The notes under the pieces are model-generated. The model was given only the letters and a program-made list of their open reading frames with translations. It was not told where the DNA came from and ran no database searches. A stretch of DNA of 64,000 nt from contig NZ_CP086594.1 in the NCBI RefSeq assembly GCF_020866845.1, positions 1,302,001 through 1,366,000 on the forward strand. Reading direction: 5' to 3'. The position numbers were made by a program, and so were the translations under genes. This document shows positions 1 to 9,333 of the stretch, one piece after another. Position 1 is the stretch's first letter. Each line of letters starts with the position of its first letter. This DNA comes from Sphingomonas radiodurans (GTDB taxonomy: Bacteria > Pseudomonadota > Alphaproteobacteria > Sphingomonadales > Sphingomonadaceae).

Positions 1-1446
1 TTGGGGGTCGGGGGCTTGCGGCGTAACGCTGGCATCCCAGCCGCCGCCCAGCGCGGTGTAGAGCTGCACAAGCGCAGTCGCCTGATCGCCGCGGGCCTGC
101 GCGGCGCTGTTGCGTGCGGACAGCAATGCCGCTTCCTGCTGGCTCAGCGTCGTGAAATCGGTCAGCCCGGTGCGATACTGGCTACGGCTGAGGATCGCCG
201 AGGCGTTCGCCGCATCCTGGGCGATGGCGAACTGCCGCGCGCGCTCTTCGGCGGTGCGCAGCGCCACGACGGCATTCTCGACATCCTCGAGCGCGGTCAG
301 CACGGTCTGCTTGTACGCCGCGAGCGCGCCATCGGCCGCCGCTTCGGCACCACGCACCTGGCTGCGCAGCCGCCCGCCGTTGAAGATCGCTTGCGTCAGC
401 CCAGCGAAGAGTCCGCCGGTGATCGTCTCCAGCAGGCTCCCGAAGGCACCCGCATTGGTGTCGATGCTGCCGCTGATCGCGAGCGCGGGATAGAGTTGCG
501 CCTTCGCCACGCCGATCTGCGCCGTGGTTGCGGCAAGATTGCGCTCGGCCGCCCGAACGTCGGGGCGCTGGCGCAGCACGTCGGCGGGAATGCCGACGCC
601 GGCGGTCTGTGGTCCGCGCGGGATCGGCTTGACCGGTGCCAGCAGCGGCTTGAGCGCGCCGGGTGCCTCGCCCGTCAGCACGCCGAGCCGTGACACAGCG
701 GCATTATATTGCTGCTCGATCAGCGGCACCGACGCGGCGGTCTGTGCGCGCTGAACGCGTGCCTGTTCCTGATCGAGGCTCGACACGAGCCCCGCCTGAA
801 CGCGGAACCCAGCGATCTCGAGATTGTCGTCCTGCAGCGCGAGGCTGTCACGCGCGTTGGCGAGCTGCAACTGATAGAGCCGCGCGAGCACATAGTTGCG
901 CGCGACCTCCGCCTGCACCGACAACAGCACCGTCGCCTGATCGAACCCCGACGCTTCATATTGCGCGCGGCTCGCCTCGACGGTGCGGCGCACCTCGCCG
1001 AACAGCCCGACCTGATATTGCGCGTCGAGCCCGAGCGAGAAGTTCGATCCCCCGCCCCCGCCGACATTCTGCACCGTGCCGTCGGGCAAAGTGATCAGCG
1101 AGCCACCGCCGCGCAGCGTCTCCGATCGGCTCAGCCCGCCCGATCCGCTGATCGTCGGCAACAGGCCAGCGCGGTTCTGCACCAGCGCCTCACGCGCCTG
1201 CCGCAACCGCGCGGTCGCCTGCGCAATGTCGAGGTTCGTCGCCGCGGCGCGCTCGACCAGATCGCCAAGCACCGGATCGTCGAAACTGCGCCACCAGCGC
1301 GTCAGATCCTCGCGCGTCGGCGCCGACGTGACCGAAAAGGCATCCGGCACGCCGAGCTCAGCGGTGGTACGCGGCCGATAGTCCGGCCCGACGGAGCACC
1401 CGCCAAGCGCGGCAGCAAGCATGAGGGAAGCACGGAAACGCTGCAT
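1..1446 (-). CDS. RND efflux outer-membrane lipoprotein, NodT/OprM-like, partial
   Basis: Outer-membrane channel of a tripartite RND-type efflux pump. The ATG lies at 1446-1444 and the frame is open to base 1, giving 482 residues with no stop, close to the usual 460-500 aa. The N-terminus MQRFRASLMLAAALGGCSVG is a lipoprotein signal with lipobox LGGC, so Cys17 is probably lipidated. It continues with the typical GPDYRP start of mature OMF proteins and RWWRSFDDP. Two OEP repeats follow, recognised by LTALEDVENAVVALR and the internal RPDVRAAERNLAA block. The inner-membrane pump and adaptor genes are expected beyond the left edge, upstream or downstream of this gene. Substrate cannot be read from the sequence. 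Confidence 0.88.
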   Translation of the reverse strand, partial: MQRFRASLMLAAALGGCSVGPDYRPRTTAELGVPDAFSVTSAPTREDLTRWWRSFDDPVLGDLVERAAATNLDIAQATARLRQAREALVQNRAGLLPTISGSGGLSRSETLRGGGSLITLPDGTVQNVGGGGGSNFSLGLDAQYQVGLFGEVRRTVEASRAQYEASGFDQATVLLSVQAEVARNYVLARLYQLQLANARDSLALQDDNLEIAGFRVQAGLVSSLDQEQARVQRAQTAASVPLIEQQYNAAVSRLGVLTGEAPGALKPLLAPVKPIPRGPQTAGVGIPADVLRQRPDVRAAERNLAATTAQIGVAKAQLYPALAISGSIDTNAGAFGSLLETITGGLFAGLTQAIFNGGRLRSQVRGAEAAADGALAAYKQTVLTALEDVENAVVALRTAEERARQFAIAQDAANASAILSRSQYRTGLTDFTTLSQQEAALLSARNSAAQARGDQATALVQLYTALGGGWDASVTPQAPDPQ

Positions 1447-1627
1447 AAGATCGGGATGGCGAGCGCGAGCCCACCGGTCCAGCAATTATATGTCGCGATT
1501 TGTCGCAGCGCGCAGGTGAGCGGCCTCGCCGCGGTGCCGTCAGGCACACCAAGCGCGGCCGGCGGGTCGCGCAGCGAATCCGTCCGACGACGCGGGATTT
1601 ACTCCCGCGTTTGCCGTCAATCCTCCC

Positions 1628-1763
1628 AATCCTCCCCGGAACGGGGAGGGGAACCACGCGAAGCGTGGTGGAGGGGCTGGCCAGGCGCGACCGTGCCGCC
1701 GAGCCAGCCCCTCCACCACGCCGCTACGCGCCGCGGTCCCCCTCCCCAAGCAAGCTCGGGGAA
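1628..1763. repeat. palindromic repeat, CTCCCC family (copy 1)
   Basis: Nested inverted repeats: CCTCCCC..GGGGAGG, GGAGGGGCTGG..CCAGCCCCTCC and CCACGC..GCGTGG. The element fills most of the 328-bp gap between the efflux gene and pccA, where no gene is seen. Related copies with the same arms lie at 7692-7793, 40905-41013 and 48281-48425. It may act as a bidirectional terminator. Confidence 0.75.
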
Positions 1764-1774
1764 GACAAAATCCC

Positions 1775-3856
1775 CTACTCCAGCTCCAGGATCACCTGAT
1801 CCACCTGCAGGCTCCCGCCCACCTCGGCGTTCACCGCCTTCACCGTCGCGCTCTTCTCGGCGCGCAGGATATTCTCCATCTTCATCGCCTCGACCACCGC
1901 GAGCGCCTGCCCCGCCTCGACGCGGTCGCCGACCTTCGCGTCGAGCCGCACCAGCAGCCCCGGCATCGGCGCGATCAGGAACTTCGACAGATCCGGCGGC
2001 ACCTTTTCGAGCAGATGCTGTGCGAACGGCGCGACATGCGCCGGCAGCACGCGCACCTTGTGGCTCGCCCCGCGCGCGTTGAGCGTAAAGCCGGTGCGTG
2101 TCTTCGCGAGCTTAACCGTCAGCGCCACGCCCGCGTCGTCGAGCGGCTCGGCAACGATCACGCGATCGCCCGGCGTATATTCCAGCGCCAGCGGCAGATC
2201 CTCGCCATCCACAATCAGCGCATCGGGTGAAACGGTGACGGCGTGATCCTTGCCGTCGATCCGCACCACCCAATCGGCTGGCGGATTCAGCTGGTCGCCG
2301 AGCTGGCCATCCACCCGCCGCGCCCGATCCGCCTCGGCCGTCGCCGCGAACGCCGCTACCCCCGCGAGCGCGCGGATCGTCTCGTCGGTCGCCGGCGCGC
2401 CGTGGAACCCGTCCGGATATTCCTCGGCGATGAACCCCGTCGTGATGTTGCCCGAGCGGAAGCGCGGGTGCTGCATCAGCGCGGAGACGAAATCGAGGTT
2501 CGTCCCCGGCCCCACGATCTCGAACTCGTCGAGCGCCGCGATCTGCGCATCGATCGCCCCCTCACGCGTCGGCGCCCAGGTGATCAGCTTCGCGATCATC
2601 GGATCGTAGAACATCGAAACTTCGCCGCCCTCGATGACGCCATCGTCGACGCGAACTCTCACACCGGCAGCGCCCCCGTCTCCGTTCGTGCCGAGCAACG
2701 TCGAGGCACCCTGTCCCTCGACTTCGCTCGGGACGAACGGGGCTTGGGGCTCGGTCGCAACCGGCGGGTTGTATCGCACCAGTCGCCCGATCGACGGCAA
2801 AAACCCGCGATACGGATCCTCGGCATAGACCCGGTTCTCGACCGACCAGCCGTTGATCTTCACGTCCTCCTGCGCGAACCCCAGCGGCTCGCCCGCCGCG
2901 ACGCGGATCATCTGCTCGACCAGATCTAGCCCGGTGATCTCCTCGGTCACCGGATGCTCCACCTGCAGCCGCGTGTTCATCTCGAGGAAGTAGAAGCTCT
3001 CGCCCGTCGTATCGGCGCCCGACACGATCAGCTCAACCGTGCCCGCACTGAAATACCCGACCGCCTTGGACAGCGCGACCGCCTGCTCGCCCATTGCCTT
3101 GCGCATCTTGGGCGTCACGAACGGCGACGGCGCTTCCTCGACCACCTTCTGGTGGCGACGCTGCACCGAACATTCGCGCTCGTTGAGATACACGACATTG
3201 CCGTGCTGATCGCCGAGCACCTGAATCTCGATGTGCCGCGGGCTTTCGATGAACTTCTCGATGAACACGCGATCATCGCCGAAGCTCGCCAGCCCCTCGC
3301 GCTTGGTCGCCTCGAAGCCCTCGCGCACGTCCTGCTCGCTCCACGCGAGCCGCATCCCCTTGCCGCCGCCGCCGGCCGAGGCTTTCATCATCACCGGATA
3401 ACCGATGCCCGACGCGATCTCGACCGCGTGATCGGTGCTGTCGATCTCCCCCAGGAAACCCGGGACGACGTTGACGCCCGCCGCCTTCGCGAGCTTCTTC
3501 GATTCGATCTTGTCGCCCATCGCCGCGATCGCGTGTGGCGGCGGGCCAACGAACGCGATCCCCGCGTCGGCGCACGCCTTGGCGAAGCTCTCGCGTTCGG
3601 AGAGGAAACCATAGCCCGGATGGATGCAATCCGCGCCGGTCTCCTTGGCCGCGAGCAGGATCAGCTCGGCTTTCAGATAACTCTCCGCCGCCGGCGCCGG
3701 CCCGAGCCGAACGCTCTCGTCTGCCATCAGCACATGCGGCGCGCGCGCATCGGCATCCGAATAGACCGCGACGGTCTTGATCCCCATCTTCTTCGCGGTC
3801 CGAAACACCCGACACGCGATCTCGCCACGATTGGCGACCAGGATTTTCTTGAACAT
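1775..3856 (-). CDS. pccA: propionyl-CoA carboxylase alpha subunit (biotin carboxylase + BCCP)
   Basis: ATP-dependent carboxylation of biotin, with PccB transferring CO2 to propionyl-CoA. The 693 aa hold a biotin carboxylase domain (about 1-450; MFKKILVANRGEIACR, ATP-grasp GGGGKGMR, EMNTRLQVEHPVTE), a BT-type linker domain, and a C-terminal biotinyl domain whose EAMKMEN makes Lys659 the biotinylation site. Acetyl- or 3-methylcrotonyl-CoA carboxylase alpha subunits are similar, but mce, mutase and pccB nearby point to propionyl-CoA. Odd: residues about 368-396 (beginning EPQAPFVPSEVEG) are not family sequence. They look like an in-frame translation of an intergenic palindromic repeat, placed in the loop before VRVDDGVIEGGE. 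A 151-bp gap with a repeat separates it from bioB, so it may be the last gene of the operon or separately transcribed. Confidence 0.93.
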   Translation of the reverse strand: MFKKILVANRGEIACRVFRTAKKMGIKTVAVYSDADARAPHVLMADESVRLGPAPAAESYLKAELILLAAKETGADCIHPGYGFLSERESFAKACADAGIAFVGPPPHAIAAMGDKIESKKLAKAAGVNVVPGFLGEIDSTDHAVEIASGIGYPVMMKASAGGGGKGMRLAWSEQDVREGFEATKREGLASFGDDRVFIEKFIESPRHIEIQVLGDQHGNVVYLNERECSVQRRHQKVVEEAPSPFVTPKMRKAMGEQAVALSKAVGYFSAGTVELIVSGADTTGESFYFLEMNTRLQVEHPVTEEITGLDLVEQMIRVAAGEPLGFAQEDVKINGWSVENRVYAEDPYRGFLPSIGRLVRYNPPVATEPQAPFVPSEVEGQGASTLLGTNGDGGAAGVRVRVDDGVIEGGEVSMFYDPMIAKLITWAPTREGAIDAQIAALDEFEIVGPGTNLDFVSALMQHPRFRSGNITTGFIAEEYPDGFHGAPATDETIRALAGVAAFAATAEADRARRVDGQLGDQLNPPADWVVRIDGKDHAVTVSPDALIVDGEDLPLALEYTPGDRVIVAEPLDDAGVALTVKLAKTRTGFTLNARGASHKVRVLPAHVAPFAQHLLEKVPPDLSKFLIAPMPGLLVRLDAKVGDRVEAGQALAVVEAMKMENILRAEKSATVKAVNAEVGGSLQVDQVILELE
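2678..2751. repeat. palindromic repeat inserted in pccA coding sequence
   Basis: The plus strand carries GTTCGTGCCGAG..CGTCGAGG and its inverse CCTCGAC..CTCGGGACGAAC. This inverted pair resembles common sphingomonad intergenic repeats. It is in frame with pccA and adds roughly 25-30 residues that PccA homologues are not expected to have. Edges are approximate. Confidence 0.65.
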
Positions 3857-3903
3857 GACGGCCCCTAACCAGCGCGTTCGCGCATCGCGCGAACCCTTTT
3901 GCC

Positions 3904-3993
3904 GTCACCCTGAACTTGTTTCAGGGTCCACCGTGCCACGGGCACGGACGGCGCTTGTGGATGATTGGATGCTGAAACAAGTTCAGCATGACG
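3904..3993. repeat. palindromic repeat between bioB and pccA
   Basis: GTCACCCTGAAC...TTCAGGGT at the left is answered by GCTGAAACAAGTTCAGCATGAC at the right, giving a long imperfect hairpin with a GTGCC..GGCAC inner stem. It occupies the whole space between pccA and bioB. No other feature is seen there. Confidence 0.75.
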
Positions 3994-4007
3994 GCTTTGA
4001 AACGTCC

Positions 4008-5030
4008 TCACTCCGCCGCCTCGACCAGCGCTTCGTTGCGGCACGCCCGCATCGGCTCTTCGCCCGCCATCGGCCGCACGCCGAGCTTCGCGAACATCGC
4101 GGCATCCGCGCTGTCGCCGCGGTTGCCCGCCGTCAGCAGCTTGTCACCCGTGAAGATCGAGTTCGCCCCGGCCATGAAGCACAGCGCCTGCGTCGCCTCG
4201 GACATGCTCTCGCGCCCGGCGGACAGCCGCACCATGCTACGCGGCATGGTGATCCGCGCCACCGCGATCGTGCGGACGAATTCGATATCGTCGATCTTCG
4301 CCAACGGCGTATCCGCCAGCATGTTGCCGAGCACGGTGCCCTTCACCGGCACCAGCGCGTTCACCGGCACGCTCTCGGGATGCCGCGGCAGCGTGGCGAG
4401 CGCGTGGACGAAGCCGACACGATCCTCGCGCGTCTCGCCCATGCCCACGATCCCGCCGCAGCACACGTTGATCCCCGCGGTGCGGACATGTTCCAGCGTG
4501 TCGAGCCGCTCGCCGAAGGTGCGCGTCGTGATCACCTCGCCATAGCGTTCGGGCGAGGTGTCGATATTGTGGTTATAGTAATCGAGCCCCGCCTCGGCGA
4601 GCATGTCGGCCTGCCGCGGGGTGAGCATGCCCAGCGTCATGCACGTCTCCATCCCCATGCCGCGCACGCCGCGCACCATCTCGACGATCGCGGGCATGTC
4701 GCGGTCCTTGGGGTTGCGCCACGCCGCGCCCATGCAGAAGCGCTGGCTGCCCGCATCGCGCGCTTCGGCCGCCCGCTGCAGCACGCTGCGCACGTCCATC
4801 AGCTTGGTTGCCTGCACGCCGCTGTCGGCCAACACCGACTGCGAGCAATAGCCGCAATCCTCGGGGCAGCCGCCGGTCTTGATCGACAGCAGCGTACACA
4901 GCTGCACCTCGCCCGCGGCATGGTGCGCGCGGTGCGTCCCCTGTGCGCGCCACATCAGCTCGTCGAAGGGCAGATCGAACAGCTCGGCAATCTCCGCGCG
5001 CGTCCAATCGGTGCGGATCAACGGTTCCAC
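4008..5030 (-). CDS. bioB: biotin synthase
   Basis: Radical-SAM enzyme that inserts sulfur into dethiobiotin. The CxxxCxxC cluster motif appears as [13 protein letters not shown], followed by conserved [13 protein letters not shown] and the [10 protein letters not shown] region near the C-terminus. I start it at the GTG at 5030-5028 ([14 protein letters not shown]), which gives the family length of 340 aa. The frame stays open further upstream, but that extension runs through the lprI-like gene and looks like shadow sequence. The start overlaps the lprI-like gene end by 13 bp, so translation is probably coupled. The other bio genes are not here. Its position inside a biotin-enzyme operon suggests cofactor supply to PccA. 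Confidence 0.93.
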   Translation of the reverse strand: MEPLIRTDWTRAEIAELFDLPFDELMWRAQGTHRAHHAAGEVQLCTLLSIKTGGCPEDCGYCSQSVLADSGVQATKLMDVRSVLQRAAEARDAGSQRFCMGAAWRNPKDRDMPAIVEMVRGVRGMGMETCMTLGMLTPRQADMLAEAGLDYYNHNIDTSPERYGEVITTRTFGERLDTLEHVRTAGINVCCGGIVGMGETREDRVGFVHALATLPRHPESVPVNALVPVKGTVLGNMLADTPLAKIDDIEFVRTIAVARITMPRSMVRLSAGRESMSEATQALCFMAGANSIFTGDKLLTAGNRGDSADAAMFAKLGVRPMAGEEPMRACRNEALVEAAE

Positions 5031-5458
5031 ATCAGGTTCCTCAATTGAATGGTTCGTTCCTTGGTCAGCCGCGCGAGGCACGCCGCGCGCACCATCGGCT
5101 GCATCGATCCACCAGCGGCCTCGCCGCCCTCGATCACGCATTGCGCATCGCGGAACTTGAGCCACGCACGCTGGCTGGCAAGCGTCGCCGCGGCGTAACC
5201 GAACCCGCCGCCACGCGAGTTATCCTGCGCGTCGCGGCGCTTCATGGCGGCGTAGGTGCGCGTCCACTGTGCCGACATCGCAGCGTCTTCGCGCCGATAG
5301 TCGCTGGCGGCGGCAGCGTTCATCTGCGCCTGCGTCTGGGCGAGCGCGGGTGCCGTCGGCACCGCACACGCAAGTACCCCGGCGAAGGCCGGGGCCCGGT
5401 TGCGCGCGGCCCGATGCTGAGCCCCGGCCTTCGCCGCGGTGGAGATAGCGGGGATCAC
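5018..5458 (-). CDS. LprI-like (DUF1311) secreted protein
   Basis: A 146-aa protein ending with a DUF1311/lysozyme-inhibitor LprI-like domain: [33 protein letters not shown] and RTIQLRNL match the conserved Cys pattern. The start is taken at the GTG at 5458-5456, which forms a GTGA overlap with the mutase stop and is the only plausible nearby start. The N-terminus ends in a signal-peptide-like stretch ([17 protein letters not shown]), so it is probably periplasmic. About half of the leader is encoded by a palindromic repeat, so it is longer and more basic than usual. Its role in this operon is unknown, and inhibition of host lysozyme is only a family association. Confidence 0.72.
   Translation of the reverse strand: MIPAISTAAKAGAQHRAARNRAPAFAGVLACAVPTAPALAQTQAQMNAAAASDYRREDAAMSAQWTRTYAAMKRRDAQDNSRGGGFGYAAATLASQRAWLKFRDAQCVIEGGEAAGGSMQPMVRAACLARLTKERTIQLRNLMWNR
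5375..5442. repeat. palindromic repeat in lprI-like leader
   Basis: CCCCGGCGAAGGCCGGGG on the left and GCCCCGGCCTTCGCCG on the right form a hairpin-rich element. It overlaps codons 6-28 of the lprI-like gene. Confidence 0.7.
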
Positions 5459-7680
5459 TCCGCCGCCTCTTCTTCCGGCGGCATGTTGTGCCCCAGCAAC
5501 CGCAGCACATCCTCGGCCGCCTTGATCAAATTCGTCCCCGGCCCGAAGATCGCCTGCACGCCCGAGTCATACAGCGATTGATAATCCTGCGCCGGGATCA
5601 CCCCGCCCGCGATCACCTTGATATCCGGCCGCCCCGCCTCGCGCAGATGCGCGATCAGCTCGGGGATCAGCGTCTTGTGCCCCGCCGCCAAGCTCGACGC
5701 GCCGACGATGTCGACGTCCTTCTCGAGCGCAACGATCGCCGATTCCTTCGGCGTCTGGAACAATGGCCCGGCGACAATCTCGAAGCCGAGATCGCCGAAC
5801 ATCGACGATACCAGATTGGCCCCGCGATCGTGCCCGTCCTGCCCCATCTTGGCGACCAGCATCCGCGGTTTCCGCCCCAGCCGCCGCTCGGTCGCCTCCA
5901 CGCCGCGCAGCAGGCGCGCCCAGCGTTCGTCGTCCTTGTAGGCGCCCCCGTAAATGCCCTTCACCGGTGTCGGGAAGGTGCCGAAACGCCCGAAAACATC
6001 CTCCATCGCCGCCGAGATCTCGCCGAGCGTCGCCCGCGCCCGCGCGCACTCAACGGCCAGCTCGAGCAGATTGCCGCTGCCCTTCGCCCCTTCGCGCAGC
6101 GCGTCGAGCGCCGCCCGGCACGCCGTGTCGTCACGCTCGGCCTTCACCTTGGCGATCCGGCGCAGCTGCGCCTCGCGCACCGCATGGTTGTCGACATCGA
6201 GTATCTCGATCGGATCCTCATTATCCTTGCGATACTTGTTGACCCCGACGATCACGTCCTCGCCGCGATCGACCCGCGCCGCGCGGGCGGCGGAGGCTTC
6301 CTCGATCATCGCCTTGGGCCAGCCGGCGGCGACCGCCTTGGCCATGCCGCCTTCACGCTCGACGCGCTCGATGATCTCCCACGCGCGATCGACCAGATCC
6401 TTGGTCAGCGCCTCGACATAATAGCTGCCGCCGAGCGGATCGACGACCTTCGTCATCCCCGTCTCTTCCTGGATCACGATCTGCGTGTTGCGCGCGATCC
6501 GGGCGGAGAAATCGGTCGGCAGCGCGATCGCCTCGTCGAGCGCATTGGTGTGGAGCGACTGCGTGCCCCCCAGCATCGCCGCCATCGCCTCGATCGTGGT
6601 GCGCATGACGTTGTTGTACGGGTCCTGCTCGGTCAGCGAGACGCCGCTCGTCTGGCAATGCATCCGCAGCATCTTCGAGCGCTCGTCCTGCGCGCCCAAG
6701 TTCGTCATCACGCGATGCCACAGCACGCGCGCCGCGCGCAGCTTCGCGATCTCCATGAAGAAGTTCATGCCGATCGCGAAGAAGAAGCTCAGTCGCCCCG
6801 CGAACTTGTCGATATCCAGGCCCGATGCGACGCCGTATTTCACATATTCCATGCCGTCGGCGATGGTGAAGGCCAGTTCCTGAACCTGCGTCGCCCCGGC
6901 TTCCTGCATGTGATAGCCGGAAATCGAGATCGAATTGAACTTCGGCATCTCGCGGCTGGTGTAGCCGAAGATGTCCGAGATGATCCGCATGCTCGGCTCG
7001 GGCGGATAGATGTACGTGTTGCGGACCATGAACTCCTTGAGGATGTCGTTCTGGATCGTCCCGTCGAGCTGCGCGCGCGGCACGCCCTGCTCCTCGCCCG
7101 CGACGATGAAGAAGGCGAGGATCGGAATCACCGCGCCGTTCATCGTCATCGAGACCGACATCTGATCGAGCGGGATGCCGTCGAACAGGATCTTCATGTC
7201 GTCGATCGTGTCGATCGCGACCCCCGCCTTGCCGACGTCGCCCGTCACGCGCGGATGATCGCTATCGTATCCACGATGCGTCGCGAGATCGAACGCGACC
7301 GATAGGCCCTTCTGCCCCGCCTTGAGGTTGCGATGATAGAAAGCGTTCGACGCCTCGGCGGTCGAGAACCCGGCATATTGCCGCACCGTCCATGGCCGCC
7401 CGGCATACATCGATGCGCGCACGCCACGCGTGAACGGCGCAAAGCCCGGCAGCCCCGGCTCCCAGCCCTCGACATCCGCCGCGGTGTACAGCGGCTTCAC
7501 GTCGATCCCCTCGGGCGTCGCCCACGTCAGATCCTTGCCCTTAACCTCCTTCGCGGCGGCCTTCGCCCAGGTCTCCAGCGTGGGAGACGCGGGCGGCGCA
7601 GCAATCTCGGTCGGCATCGGCGCCGGCTTGGGAGCGCTGCCGGCGTCTTCGCCGAGGTTGGTTTCAGGCTGGTCGGTCAT
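5455..7680 (-). CDS. scpA: methylmalonyl-CoA mutase, large subunit
   Basis: Adenosylcobalamin-dependent conversion of (R)-methylmalonyl-CoA to succinyl-CoA. The 741 aa comprise an N-terminal TIM-barrel substrate domain (about 60-560; [38 protein letters not shown]) and a C-terminal B12-binding domain (about 600-730) with the DxHxxG cobalamin ligand in [13 protein letters not shown]. This is a homodimer-type enzyme, since no small mutB-like subunit is present. It is separated from the upstream hydratase gene by a 119-bp repeat-filled gap and overlaps the next gene by GTGA. Together with PccAB and Mce it completes the propionate-to-succinyl-CoA route. A MeaB-type chaperone is not in the window. 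Confidence 0.96.
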   Translation of the reverse strand: MTDQPETNLGEDAGSAPKPAPMPTEIAAPPASPTLETWAKAAAKEVKGKDLTWATPEGIDVKPLYTAADVEGWEPGLPGFAPFTRGVRASMYAGRPWTVRQYAGFSTAEASNAFYHRNLKAGQKGLSVAFDLATHRGYDSDHPRVTGDVGKAGVAIDTIDDMKILFDGIPLDQMSVSMTMNGAVIPILAFFIVAGEEQGVPRAQLDGTIQNDILKEFMVRNTYIYPPEPSMRIISDIFGYTSREMPKFNSISISGYHMQEAGATQVQELAFTIADGMEYVKYGVASGLDIDKFAGRLSFFFAIGMNFFMEIAKLRAARVLWHRVMTNLGAQDERSKMLRMHCQTSGVSLTEQDPYNNVMRTTIEAMAAMLGGTQSLHTNALDEAIALPTDFSARIARNTQIVIQEETGMTKVVDPLGGSYYVEALTKDLVDRAWEIIERVEREGGMAKAVAAGWPKAMIEEASAARAARVDRGEDVIVGVNKYRKDNEDPIEILDVDNHAVREAQLRRIAKVKAERDDTACRAALDALREGAKGSGNLLELAVECARARATLGEISAAMEDVFGRFGTFPTPVKGIYGGAYKDDERWARLLRGVEATERRLGRKPRMLVAKMGQDGHDRGANLVSSMFGDLGFEIVAGPLFQTPKESAIVALEKDVDIVGASSLAAGHKTLIPELIAHLREAGRPDIKVIAGGVIPAQDYQSLYDSGVQAIFGPGTNLIKAAEDVLRLLGHNMPPEEEAAE

Positions 7681-7691
7681 GTCTTTTCTCG

Positions 7692-7793
7692 CTCCCCTCC
7701 CGCTTGCGGGAGGGGCTGGGGGAGGGCTTGTCCGGAGAGGGCGCCGCTTCTCGACAGCCCCTCCCCTAACCCCTCCCCTAAAGGGGAGGGGAA
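7692..7793. repeat. palindromic repeat, CTCCCC family (copy 2)
   Basis: CTCCCGCTTGCGGGAG hairpin at the left, and CCCCTCCCCTAAAGGGGAGGGG at the right, with a GGGCTGG..CCCCTAACCCC middle. It fills the space between the hydratase and the mutase genes. Confidence 0.75.
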
Positions 7794-7799
7794 ACTAGA

Positions 7800-8594
7800 T
7801 TACGCGCCCTTGAACACCGGCTTGCGCTTCTCGAGGAAGCTCATGCCGCCCTCGCGCGCGTCCTGCGAGCCGCCGGCGAGCCGCTGGCCCTCCGCCTCGG
7901 CACGCAGCACCTGATCGAACGTGCCGTCGAGCGCGATGCCGATGTTTCGGCGCATCGCTGCCAGCGCCACCGTCGGGCCGGCCGCGAGCCGCGTCGCGAG
8001 CGCCAGCGCTTCATCCATCAGCGTGGCATCATCGACCGCCTTGTAGATCAGGCCCCATTGCTCGGCCTGTTCCGCGCTGATCCGCTCGCCGAGCATCATC
8101 ATCTGCGTCGCGCGTGCCTTGCCGATCGTCTTGGTCAGCAGCCACGTCGAGCCGCCATCGGGCACCAGCCCGATGTTGACGAACGCCTGGAGAAAATACG
8201 CGCTCTTGCCCGCGAGCACGAAATCGCCCGACAGCCCCATCGAGCAGCCGACGCCCGCCGCCGGGCCGTTAACCGCGGTGACGACCGGCACCGACAGGTT
8301 CATGATCTGCGACATCAGCGGATTGTAGAAATTCATCAGCGCGCGGTGGCTGGTGTCGCCACCCTTGATCACGCTGTCGCCACCGCCGCGCGCTTGGAGA
8401 TCGGCACCCGAACAGAACGCCCGGCCCGCGCCCGTCAGAAGCACCGCGCGGGCACCCTGCAGATCGTACAGCGCGACCGTCAGGTCCTCGGCAAGCTGGA
8501 TCGACGCCGCATTCAGCCGCTCGGGGCGGTTCAGCGTCACGACGAGCACGTCGCCTTTTTTCTCGGTCAGGATCGTTTCGTAATCGGCCATCAT
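7800..8594 (-). CDS. enoyl-CoA hydratase/isomerase family protein (PaaG-like)
   Basis: Crotonase-fold protein of 264 aa. The oxyanion-hole segments AFCSGADLQARGGG and GPAAGVGCSMGLSGDFVLAG are present. FVNIGLVPDGGSTWLLTKTIG resembles 2-(1,2-epoxyphenylacetyl)-CoA isomerase (PaaG-like) and related hydratases, in which one catalytic Glu is replaced by Asp/Gly. It begins with two tandem ATG codons. The next upstream gene is mce, 23 bp away. It probably feeds or handles short acyl-CoA esters, but the substrate is not determined by sequence. Confidence 0.85.
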   Translation of the reverse strand: MMADYETILTEKKGDVLVVTLNRPERLNAASIQLAEDLTVALYDLQGARAVLLTGAGRAFCSGADLQARGGGDSVIKGGDTSHRALMNFYNPLMSQIMNLSVPVVTAVNGPAAGVGCSMGLSGDFVLAGKSAYFLQAFVNIGLVPDGGSTWLLTKTIGKARATQMMMLGERISAEQAEQWGLIYKAVDDATLMDEALALATRLAAGPTVALAAMRRNIGIALDGTFDQVLRAEAEGQRLAGGSQDAREGGMSFLEKRKPVFKGA

Positions 8595-8617
8595 CTCTCT
8601 CCTATGTTCTGCTTTGA

Positions 8618-9037
8618 TCAGTGATCGCCCTTTGGCGTTTCCATCAGCTCGACGAGCATCCCGCCGAAATTCTTCGGGTGGACGAACACGATCGGCGTGC
8701 CATGCGCCCCGATCCGCGGCTCGCCGAGCACCGTCGCGCCATTATCCTTGAGATGCGCGACCGCCTCGTGAATGTCCGGCACCTCGAAACATACATGATG
8801 CTGCCCACCCGCCGGGTTCTTCTTGAGGAACCCAGCGATCGGCGAGCTTTCGTCATACGGCTCGATCAACTCGATCTGCGTGTTGGGTGCATCGATGAAA
8901 CAAACCTTCACGCCCTGCGCCGGCAGATCGAACGGCTCCCCGATCGCTTCGGCGCCGAGCAGCGTGCGGTACGTCTCGATCGATGCGTCGATCGATGGCG
9001 TCGCGACGCCGACGTGGTTCAGGCGGCCAAGATTCAT
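8618..9037 (-). CDS. mce: methylmalonyl-CoA epimerase
   Basis: Interconverts (S)- and (R)-methylmalonyl-CoA, linking PccAB to the mutase. This 139-aa VOC-fold protein carries LNHVGVATPSIDASIETYR, IELIEPYDESSPIAGFLKK and GGQHHVCFEVPDI. The His residues at LNHVG and GQHHV and the Glu at the C-terminal LVELM match the metal ligands. Its start forms an ATGA overlap with the gene upstream, so it is translated as part of the pccB operon. Confidence 0.93.
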   Translation of the reverse strand: MNLGRLNHVGVATPSIDASIETYRTLLGAEAIGEPFDLPAQGVKVCFIDAPNTQIELIEPYDESSPIAGFLKKNPAGGQHHVCFEVPDIHEAVAHLKDNGATVLGEPRIGAHGTPIVFVHPKNFGGMLVELMETPKGDH

Positions 9038-9333
9038 CTAGCTCTCCGTCCCTCTAATCGACGAGGGGGTAAAGGAATTGAGGCCAATCGCGGGAACACC
9101 TCGAAAAGGCGACCGTCACGGCCAAACTCTGCTCGTGCGGACCGAAGCCCGTCGACCCATGCCTGGAACTGGTACCGTTCGGTCAACCACGGAAGCGCCT
9201 GCCGCATTTCGGCTACCGGCAGAACTTCGGACACCAACCATCCGTCGATTTCCTGATCTGTGGCATTTGCGAGCGGGTACCACAGAGGCAGCGTCGCATC
9301 GGCGTTTTCGGTAACTTGTTCGCCGTCCTTCAT
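9034..9333 (-). CDS. conserved small protein of unknown function
   Basis: About 99 aa, beginning [21 protein letters not shown] prefer the ATG at 9333-9331 because it forms an ATGA overlap with the CdiI-like gene; an ATG seven codons upstream is also open. It is acidic at the start and Arg-rich at the end (PPRRLEGRRAR), with WLVSEVLPVAEMRQALPWL in the middle. There is no signal peptide, membrane segment or recognised motif. It sits between a CdiI-like gene and mce and overlaps both by 4 bp, so it is co-translated. Confidence 0.6.
   Translation of the reverse strand: MKDGEQVTENADATLPLWYPLANATDQEIDGWLVSEVLPVAEMRQALPWLTERYQFQAWVDGLRSARAEFGRDGRLFEVFPRLASIPLPPRRLEGRRAR

Noticed and set aside
709..2082. 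Long plus-strand open frame across the efflux gene and repeat region
   Set aside because: High-GC shadow of the minus-strand efflux gene and pccA; low-complexity Arg/Pro/Ala sequence with no domain.
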